The notes under the pieces: generated by a model
What the model was told of the DNA's origin: nothing
The model's input: the letters and a program-made list of their open reading frames with translations, nothing else
The model's database searches: none
Source of the DNA: Pseudomonas fluorescens
GTDB taxonomy: Bacteria; Pseudomonadota; Gammaproteobacteria; Pseudomonadales; Pseudomonadaceae
NCBI RefSeq assembly: GCF_002837185.1
Contig: NZ_KZ478003.1
Coordinates: forward strand, 40,283-104,282
Direction of reading: 5' to 3'
DNA: 64,000 bases
Position numbers and translations under genes: made by a program
Shown here: piece after piece, positions 43,524 to 50,577 of the stretch
Position numbering within the stretch: the first letter of the stretch is position 1
Layout: each line of letters starts with the position of its first letter

Positions 43524-43753
43524 TAGGGGGTGGCGATCACCAGGCGCAGGCGAATCATCATTTCAGCTGATGCAGCGATATTCAGCTTGTGGCCAAATGC
43601 CGTCAGTTAACAAAAGATAACGTAGCGCCGATTGTCAGACGATTCGAAAGCCCGATAGGATGGCTCGTGCTTGTCCCAGGCGCTCTAGATTGCAGGTTTC
43701 AGAGCCCTGCGCCAGGCGACACGACCTAACAATAATAAATGGGAGAAAGGTCT

Positions 43754-44821
43754 ATGAGTGAGCCTGTCATGGGTTGGGATGTTTGCCGCCCACGCGCCGC
43801 ACGCAAGGTTGCGTTGCTGGCCACAGCGCTCTCGCTGTTTGGAGCCGTCGCATTACCGGGTATTGCCCAGGCCGCCAGCGATACCCCCGCCGCGGCGGCG
43901 TTTGCGATTGAATCCCCCAAGGCCGCCAAAGGCCTGATGATCGATGTGGTCCACGCCGGCAAGCGCCTGGTGGCGGTCGGTGATCGCGGGCATATCCTCT
44001 ATTCCGATGACCAGGGCAGCACCTGGGTTCAAGCCAAAGTCCCTACCCGGCAACTGCTCACGGCGGTGTTCTTCGTCGATGCCGAGCGCGGCTGGGCGGT
44101 TGGCCATGATGCGCAGATCCTTGCCAGCAGCGACGGCGGCGCCAGCTGGACCCAGCAATACCAGGACCTCAAGCGCGAAGCGCCGTTGCTCGACGTGTGG
44201 TTCAACGATGCCAATCACGGCCTGGCCGTAGGCGCCTATGGTGCGCTGATCGAGACCTCCGATGGCGGCAAGACCTGGCAAGACGTCAGCGACCGTCTCG
44301 ACAACGAAGACCAGTTCCACCTCAACGCCATCGCCTCGATCAAGGACGCCGGCCTGTTCATCGTCGGCGAGCAGGGCAGCATGTTCCGCTCCAGCGATGA
44401 CGGCCAGACCTGGGAAAAACTCGAAGGTCCCTACGAGGGCTCGTTGTTTGGCGTGATCGGCACCGCTCAGCCGCGCACCCTGCTGGCCTACGGCCTGCGC
44501 GGCAACCTTTACCGTTCCACCGACTTTGGCGGCACCTGGGAGCCGGTCGAGTTGAATGCCGCCCGGGGTGCCCTCGAATTCGGGCTGTCGGGGGCGACCG
44601 TGCTCGATGACGGTTCCATCGTCGTGGTGGGCAATGGTGGCAGCGTGGTGGTCAGCCACGACAATGGCCAGACCTTCAGCGTATTCAACCGCCCGGACCG
44701 GATTTCGCTGTCAGCGGTGACGGCGGCAGGTAATGGCAACTTGATTCTGGTTGGGCAGGGCGGCGTTCGCGTCGCCACGGCCACCGGCGCCGAACCGCTC
44801 CTGAATAAAGAGCCAAAATAA
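43754..44821 (+). CDS. YCF48-like secreted Asp-box beta-propeller
   Basis: A 355-residue exported protein. The signal peptide ends around AQA (residue 36). The body is a series of Asp-box repeats of the BNR/YCF48 type: SDDQGSTW, SSDGGASW, TSDGGKTW, SSDDGQTW, STDFGGTW and SHDNGQTF, indicating a beta-propeller. A GGAGAAAGG site precedes ATG 43754. It lies 16 bases before an RND-type exporter gene, with which it almost certainly forms an operon. The natural guess is a periplasmic partner of that exporter. The cargo is unknown. Confidence 0.85.
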   Translation: MSEPVMGWDVCRPRAARKVALLATALSLFGAVALPGIAQAASDTPAAAAFAIESPKAAKGLMIDVVHAGKRLVAVGDRGHILYSDDQGSTWVQAKVPTRQLLTAVFFVDAERGWAVGHDAQILASSDGGASWTQQYQDLKREAPLLDVWFNDANHGLAVGAYGALIETSDGGKTWQDVSDRLDNEDQFHLNAIASIKDAGLFIVGEQGSMFRSSDDGQTWEKLEGPYEGSLFGVIGTAQPRTLLAYGLRGNLYRSTDFGGTWEPVELNAARGALEFGLSGATVLDDGSIVVVGNGGSVVVSHDNGQTFSVFNRPDRISLSAVTAAGNGNLILVGQGGVRVATATGAEPLLNKEPK

Positions 44822-44837
44822 GAAGAAGGCGGGAAAT

Positions 44838-47213
44838 ATGAGCAGTCATCACAACGATAAAGCGACCTTTCTTGAGCGCCTGATCTTCAACAACCGCCCG
44901 GCAGTGATCGTGATCTGCCTGCTGGTGAGTGTCTTCCTGTTCTGGCAGGCGACGTTGATTCGCCCGTCCACCAGCTTTGAAAAGATGATCCCCCTCAAGC
45001 ACCCCTTCATCGAAAAGATGATGGAGCACCGCAATGACCTGGCCAACCTGGGCAACACGGTGCGCATTTCGGTGGAGGCCAAGGACGGCGACATCTTCAC
45101 CAAGGAGTACATGGAAACCCTCCGGCAGATCAACGACGAGGTGTTCTACATCTCCGGCGTCGACCGCTCGGGCCTCAAATCGCTCTGGAGCCCCAGCGTA
45201 CGCTGGACCGAAGTGACCGAAGAAGGCTTCGCCGGCGGTGAAGTGATCCCGCAGAGCTACAACGGCTCGCCGCAAAGCCTCGATCAACTGCGCAACAACG
45301 TGCTCAAGTCCGGCCAGGTCGGGCGTTTGGTCGCCAACGATTTCAAATCGAGCATCGTCGATATCCCGCTGCTGGAGTCCTATCCGGACCCGCAGGACCA
45401 GGGCAAGTTGCTGGCCCTGGACTATCGCAAGTTTTCCCATGAACTCGAAGACAAGATCCGCGACAAGTTCGAAGCCCAGAACCCCAACGTCAAGATCCAT
45501 ATTGTCGGCTTTGCCAAAAAGGTTGGCGACCTGATCGACGGTCTGGTCATGGTGGTGCTGTTCTTCGGCGTCGCGTTCGTCATCACCCTGGTTCTGCTGC
45601 TGTGGTTCACCCACTGCCTGCGCAGCACCATTGCGGTGTTGAGCACGACCTTGGTGGCGGTGGTCTGGCAACTGGGGCTGATGCACTTCTTCGGTTTCGG
45701 ACTGGACCCGTACTCGATGCTGGTGCCATTCCTGATCTTCGCCATCGGCATTTCCCATGGCGTGCAGAAGATCAACGGCATCGCCCTGCAATCCAGCGAG
45801 GCGGACAACGCGCTCACCGCCGCGCGGCGCACCTTCCGGCAACTGTTCCTGCCGGGGATGATCGCGATTCTCGCCGACGCAGTGGGCTTTATCACGCTGC
45901 TGATCATCGACATCGGCGTGATCCGCGAACTGGCCATCGGCGCCTCCATTGGCGTGGCGGTGATCGTGTTCACCAACCTGATCCTGCTGCCGGTGGCGAT
46001 TTCCTACGTCGGCATCAGCAAGCGCGCTGTCGCCAAGAGCAAGAAAGACGCGAATCGCGAACATCCGTTCTGGCGCCTGCTGGCCAAATTCGCCAGCCCC
46101 ACCGTCGCCCCGGTGTCGGTGCTGCTGGCCCTGGTCGCGTTTGGCGGCGGCCTGTGGTACAGCCAGAACCTGAAGATCGGCGACCTCGACCAGGGCGCGC
46201 CGGAACTGCGCCCGGATTCGCGTTACAACAAAGACAACAACTTCATCATCAGCAACTACTCCACCAGCTCCGACGTGTTGGTGGTGATGGTCAAGACCCG
46301 CGCCGAAGGCTGCTCGCGCTATGAAGCGATGGCGCCCATCGACCAGTTGATGTGGAAGATGCAGAACACCGAGGGCGTGCAGTCGGCGATCTCGCTGGTG
46401 ACCGTGTCCAAGCAGATGATCAAGGGCATGAACGAGGGCAACCTGAAGTGGGAAACCCTGTCGCGCAACCCGGACGTGCTGAACAACTCCATCGCCCGTG
46501 CCGATGGCCTCTACAACAACAATTGCTCGCTGGCGCCGGTGCTGGTGTTCCTCAACGACCACAAGGCCGAAACCCTTGACCGCGCGGTGCATGCGGTGCA
46601 GGACTTCGCCAGGGAGAACAACAAGGATGGCCTGGAATTCATCCTCGCCGCCGGTAACGCCGGGATCGAAGCTGCCACCAACGAGGTAATCAAGGAATCG
46701 GAGCTGATCATCCTGATCCTGGTGTACCTGTGCGTGGCGACCATGTGCATGATCACCTTCCGCTCCTGGGCGGCGACCCTGTGCATCGTGCTGCCGCTGG
46801 TACTGACCTCGGTGCTGGGCAACGCGCTGATGGCGTTCATGGGCATTGGCGTGAAGGTCGCGACCTTGCCGGTGGTGGCCCTGGGCGTCGGCATCGGCGT
46901 GGATTACGGCATCTACATCTACAGCCGCCTGGAAAGCTTCCTGCGCGCTGGCCTGCCGCTGCAAGAGGCGTATTACCAGACGCTCAAGTCCACCGGTAAA
47001 GCCGTGCTGTTCACCGGCCTGTGCCTGGCCATCGGCGTGTGCACCTGGATCTTCTCGGCGATCAAGTTCCAGGCTGACATGGGCCTGATGCTGACGTTCA
47101 TGCTGCTGTGGAACATGTTCGGCGCGTTGTGGCTGCTGCCGGCACTGGCGCGGTTCCTGATCAAACCCGAGAAGCTGGCGGGGCAGAAGGGCAATTCGTT
47201 GTTTGCGCACTGA
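44838..47213 (+). CDS. RND/MMPL-type exporter (COG1033)
   Basis: A 791-residue inner-membrane transporter of the RND superfamily, MMPL/COG1033 branch, predicted proton-driven. A first helix at about 20-40 is followed by a periplasmic loop and a helix bundle (DGLVMVVLFFGVAFVITLVL to VIVFTNLILLPVAISYVG). The pattern then repeats in the second half with VALGVGIGVDYGIYIYSRLE. AAGAAGGCGGG precedes the ATG. COG1033 proteins often carry lipids or hydrophobic molecules, so a role in export of a lipid-like molecule is plausible. A decayed copy of its last 30 codons lies at 50391. Confidence 0.88.
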   Translation: MSSHHNDKATFLERLIFNNRPAVIVICLLVSVFLFWQATLIRPSTSFEKMIPLKHPFIEKMMEHRNDLANLGNTVRISVEAKDGDIFTKEYMETLRQINDEVFYISGVDRSGLKSLWSPSVRWTEVTEEGFAGGEVIPQSYNGSPQSLDQLRNNVLKSGQVGRLVANDFKSSIVDIPLLESYPDPQDQGKLLALDYRKFSHELEDKIRDKFEAQNPNVKIHIVGFAKKVGDLIDGLVMVVLFFGVAFVITLVLLLWFTHCLRSTIAVLSTTLVAVVWQLGLMHFFGFGLDPYSMLVPFLIFAIGISHGVQKINGIALQSSEADNALTAARRTFRQLFLPGMIAILADAVGFITLLIIDIGVIRELAIGASIGVAVIVFTNLILLPVAISYVGISKRAVAKSKKDANREHPFWRLLAKFASPTVAPVSVLLALVAFGGGLWYSQNLKIGDLDQGAPELRPDSRYNKDNNFIISNYSTSSDVLVVMVKTRAEGCSRYEAMAPIDQLMWKMQNTEGVQSAISLVTVSKQMIKGMNEGNLKWETLSRNPDVLNNSIARADGLYNNNCSLAPVLVFLNDHKAETLDRAVHAVQDFARENNKDGLEFILAAGNAGIEAATNEVIKESELIILILVYLCVATMCMITFRSWAATLCIVLPLVLTSVLGNALMAFMGIGVKVATLPVVALGVGIGVDYGIYIYSRLESFLRAGLPLQEAYYQTLKSTGKAVLFTGLCLAIGVCTWIFSAIKFQADMGLMLTFMLLWNMFGALWLLPALARFLIKPEKLAGQKGNSLFAH

Positions 47214-47237
47214 GCCCGGTTGCCCATAGGCCATGTG

Positions 47238-47273
47238 GAAAAAACGCCCGACCTGGCTCGTCGGGCGTTTTTA
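47238..47273. terminator. rho-independent terminator after RND gene
   Basis: ACGCCCGAC pairs with GTCGGGCGT around a 7-base loop, flanked by five A on the left and TTTTT on the right. It could serve both the RND gene and the minus-strand gene that ends at 47316. Confidence 0.9.
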
Positions 47274-47315
47274 CTTTCTACTTGTCGATGGCGGCGTCTT
47301 GCCTTGTTCTGAAGG

Positions 47316-50285
47316 CTATGCGTCGGTCACGGTGGGCGAAATCTGGGCCCTGCGAGTGCGTTCGCTGGTCAGTCGCTTGAGCACGCTACCGCCTTTCACG
47401 CGCAGCCTCATATCGAACGACCAATTGCCTTGTTCGTCCACTTTCACGCGAGGTCCACGCGTACTTGTATTATCGCGAACGATCGCCATACGTTCGTCGT
47501 CCAGCATGACGACCTTGAAACGAATCCCATGGATAATCAGGTGCCAGGCATTGTCGATCAGGTATAGCCCGCGGTACGGACCATCCGGCGATGCTGCAGG
47601 TAGCTCTTTGAAATAGGCAACGCCGAAAAAGCTGGTTATGTTCGCCCAATGCCCATATGGCATTCTGTTTCGGAAATAGGTGTATTCAAATTCCAGTGCT
47701 GAATCGAGCTTTTTGTTGGCTCCTTCGTAGTAGCCAATCACGTTTTCCGTGAGTATCACGTTGCTGTGGAGCTGCTGGCCCTGCGGGGATTGGCGAGGTG
47801 CGGGCAGGCGTAATGCGCGGTCTTTGAGCAGGCAATCCACGGGCTCGGAGGTCGTCGCAACCGGCATGCTTTCGGCGAGCAGGATAGCCAGGTTGAGTGT
47901 CAGATCGGCTATGGCCACTTCTCGTGCGACGGGTTCATTGCTGTTGAGTGCAGGCAGATCAGGCGTCAATTGATTCACCAACGTGCCAAGCCAAGTAGTC
48001 AGCAAAACAGGTGCTCGGTGTTGCGCCAGCAATAACGTATTGAAGGGGCCGCCGCCCATTTCCAGTAAGGCTGTCCAGCGTCTTTTTTTATTCAGCGACG
48101 CACTGTCGCCCCCCACATCGATCAGCGCTTCTACGAGGTAGTAGTAGAGGAAGGACTGTGCGTTCGAGAAGCCCATGGCTGTCAGCGAGCGCTCTACCTC
48201 GCGTTGATCGGCCAGTTGTGCAGCAGGTGGAGGTGAAACGGGTACAAGCGGGTCATCCTGAGAAACATCCAGGTGATGGGGCGCCAGGAAGCCACCGTTT
48301 TCGTAGACAGTCCGTGCCTCATCGGGCAACCAGGCCAGCACACTGTCTTGCAGGTCTCCTGGCTGTGAGATGGCATTCAACAGCGCGTCGCGTGTGGCGA
48401 ACTCACAGAAGGATTGTGTATAAAAAGGGCGGTACAGCAGGTGGGGACCTTGGGTCCGGTCCTGCGCTTCGATGAGGAACATAGCGCTGACTACGTCAGG
48501 CTCAGCTGCAGGCGCGCGCAACAGGGCCAACGGTTGGATGATCACCGACGGGGTGTCGGCGAAGCCTTCGCTTGCGATGGAGGGTTCGTTGATGGGGTGC
48601 TGCAACAGCGTGGCAAGGTATTCGGCGCCCAGTGCGCTGACGCTGCTCGGTTGTTTCAGATGTAACTCCAGCGCCTGCAGCGGTAATTGATAACATAACT
48701 GGGCGACGAGCTTGCGCCGGCGCTCGAAAACCTCTGGGGTGTAATCCAATAACTGTGTTTCCAGGTAGTCGGAATAAGCCTTGCCGATATCCAGTCTCTC
48801 AATCAGCCCGCCGGTGCGGGTGATGAAGTCCGCCGTCAACCAGTCGGGCAGGGCCAGCCCATCTTGGTGTGCCAGCGTGATGGTGCCAGCGGGGCGGCCC
48901 TTCAGGCAGGTGATGACCAGTTCCGTCAGGCTCATCGACTGGGTGGAGACGCTCTGGGACGTGCCTTCGGCGTCAGCAACAAGCGTCACGGTGACAAGCA
49001 CTTTGTCGGGTGCATATGTCTGGGGTAGCGCAGCCTCTTCGTCGCTCGCAGGCATGCTTTGCTGCTCGGCGTCGAGCGCCGTTGCCAAGGCGGCGGCGGT
49101 GAAGGCGTTGATGTCCGTGATGCCGCTGAGAAAAGTATGGCCTTTGCTTAGCAACTTGCTGTTAGCCAACCCCAGGCTGTAGCGGGAATAGTTTTTCTTA
49201 GGCATGGGCGAGGCGTTTTGGAGCCAATCCGGCAGATGCTGGCGCAGAGCATTTTGAAACTGTGCCTGGACTTGGGTCGTCTTGGCAAAGTAGAGCGCAG
49301 GGTCGCTGAGCTCATGGTAAAGCGCTTGCAACTTGGCCTTCCCGAAGTCGCAGGGCAGTTGCACCGCTTCAATGTCCAGCAATTGTTGATTCAGGACCAG
49401 TTCGGCTTGATGCCCGAACGCATCGCCATAAATTTCGTAACGCTTGCAGCTCAGCGAGTTGACGCGGTATTGAGCGGTGAGGGCGCTGCCCCAATGCTGG
49501 TTGAAAGCATCCATCGAAGCAAATGTCTCGATTTTTCCACCTGGATGACATAACAGAACGACCGTGCGCGTATCGACGGTACGCTCCAGCAGCAACTCGG
49601 GAGCAAATAGAACCGAGTTGCCGCTGGCGCTGTTCAGGTAGGTTTCCAACTCGTAGGCAAGGGTGTTGCTTTTGTAGTTGTTCGACCAGCGAGGATAGCT
49701 CTCAGGGAAGTCAATGATCTGTTGTACCGTCTCGCGTTCAATATCACTCAAGCCTGGCTGGGTCAGAACTGAAATCTGCAGCGCTTGCACAAGGCTGTCA
49801 GTGAGTAAACTCCAGCGGCTGGGTTGCTCGCCGGACGGGTTCCAATAGGCGGTCAATGCCTGTTGCAAGCCGATCGGCAGCGACCAGGTCAGTTCGCGAA
49901 TCAGTGCCTCGATCTGCATCATGTCAAGCGCGTCACCGGCGGGGGTGGTGATGGGCGTGGGTGCCTGCTCAGTGAGGAAAAAGGCGTACGAGCCTACCGC
50001 ACGAAAGTCCAAGGCGGCCCCTGTTGCCAGATAGTCCAGCGCTTTTGTCGTGAGGCATTCGTAGGTATAGCTTCCATCGGCCTGGGGGATGGCTAACTGG
50101 GTGCGAGGAAGGTCCAATGCCACGCCGGGATATTTTTGCGTAATGGTTGTCGCCAATATGTGCTGGATCACGGACTCAAGACTGGGGCGGCCGGCGAAAA
50201 GTGCATCGACGGTAGCTGCCATGTTGGGGGATTGCGTGAGCGTCACGTCGGTGGTCTGTGGCTCGTCGGTGGGTGGTAGCAACAT
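47316..50285 (-). CDS. large toxin-like protein, DUF6543/dermonecrotic-domain type, copy A
   Basis: A 989-residue protein without signal peptide or clear membrane segment. I do not recognise a catalytic motif. Several segments recall the large Pseudomonas proteins annotated DUF6543 or dermonecrotic toxin domain: ALDYLATGAALDF with FFLTE, the YWNPSGEQPSRWSLL segment, LYRPFYTQSFCEFATRDALL, SVLAWLPDEARTVYENGGF and, at the end, GPRVKVDEQGNWSFDMRLRV. The 980-residue neighbour is clearly a paralog, with roughly two thirds identity by eye in the N-terminal 150 residues. GTGGAG precedes the ATG. No obvious immunity gene is adjacent. The toxin role is inferred from resemblance only. Confidence 0.7.
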   Translation of the reverse strand: MLLPPTDEPQTTDVTLTQSPNMAATVDALFAGRPSLESVIQHILATTITQKYPGVALDLPRTQLAIPQADGSYTYECLTTKALDYLATGAALDFRAVGSYAFFLTEQAPTPITTPAGDALDMMQIEALIRELTWSLPIGLQQALTAYWNPSGEQPSRWSLLTDSLVQALQISVLTQPGLSDIERETVQQIIDFPESYPRWSNNYKSNTLAYELETYLNSASGNSVLFAPELLLERTVDTRTVVLLCHPGGKIETFASMDAFNQHWGSALTAQYRVNSLSCKRYEIYGDAFGHQAELVLNQQLLDIEAVQLPCDFGKAKLQALYHELSDPALYFAKTTQVQAQFQNALRQHLPDWLQNASPMPKKNYSRYSLGLANSKLLSKGHTFLSGITDINAFTAAALATALDAEQQSMPASDEEAALPQTYAPDKVLVTVTLVADAEGTSQSVSTQSMSLTELVITCLKGRPAGTITLAHQDGLALPDWLTADFITRTGGLIERLDIGKAYSDYLETQLLDYTPEVFERRRKLVAQLCYQLPLQALELHLKQPSSVSALGAEYLATLLQHPINEPSIASEGFADTPSVIIQPLALLRAPAAEPDVVSAMFLIEAQDRTQGPHLLYRPFYTQSFCEFATRDALLNAISQPGDLQDSVLAWLPDEARTVYENGGFLAPHHLDVSQDDPLVPVSPPPAAQLADQREVERSLTAMGFSNAQSFLYYYLVEALIDVGGDSASLNKKRRWTALLEMGGGPFNTLLLAQHRAPVLLTTWLGTLVNQLTPDLPALNSNEPVAREVAIADLTLNLAILLAESMPVATTSEPVDCLLKDRALRLPAPRQSPQGQQLHSNVILTENVIGYYEGANKKLDSALEFEYTYFRNRMPYGHWANITSFFGVAYFKELPAASPDGPYRGLYLIDNAWHLIIHGIRFKVVMLDDERMAIVRDNTSTRGPRVKVDEQGNWSFDMRLRVKGGSVLKRLTSERTRRAQISPTVTDA

Positions 50286-50378
50286 ATAGGTGTCTCCACG
50301 ATTGGTTGATCGAACATCATGCGATTGATGACGAGTTAACGCCGATCTCGTGGAGAAGGAGGGGTAGCCGGGTACCTC
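50286..50378 (-). promoter_or_regulatory. leader of toxin-like copy A, conserved with copy B
   Basis: These 93 bases match the leader of copy B at the same distances from the start codon, for example TTAACG on the plus strand about 51 bases out and the GGTACC/GTTACC stretch about 87 bases out. The promoter is probably included, but I could not assign -35 and -10 boxes. Confidence 0.5.
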
Positions 50379-50390
50379 AGGCTGCGCGCT

Positions 50391-50480
50391 GGGGTTTTGT
50401 GGCTGTTGCCAGCGCTGGGGCGGTTGCTGATCAAAGGTGTAAAGCTGGCGGGGCAGGAGGGTAAGCGGCTTTTGCCGAGC
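50391..50480 (+). pseudogene. remnant of the 3' end of the RND exporter gene
   Basis: On the plus strand 50401-50460 aligns without gaps to 47131-47190, the end of the RND gene, with 49 of 60 bases the same by my count. It still reads LWLLPALGRLLIK-GVKLAGQ against LWLLPALARFLIK-PEKLAGQ. There is no start, no body of the gene and no stop at the matching place. It marks the edge of a tandem duplication that carried the RND tail, the toxin-like gene and its leader. No other gene is seen in 50379-50577. Confidence 0.82.
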
Positions 50481-50577
50481 ATGCCACGTTGTTCGTCCGC
50501 CACAGCCTGTGGACTATCGGCTGCCGCCAGCAATGAGGCGTAGCGTGCACCGCGCTGCGCCTTGGCTTTCAGGTATG

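Noticed and set aside
44685..47234. An 849-codon open frame on the minus strand opposite the RND exporter
   Set aside because: Its product is rich in His, Arg, Gln and Gly with no fold signature, as expected for the shadow of a high-GC gene. The plus-strand exporter has clear family motifs.
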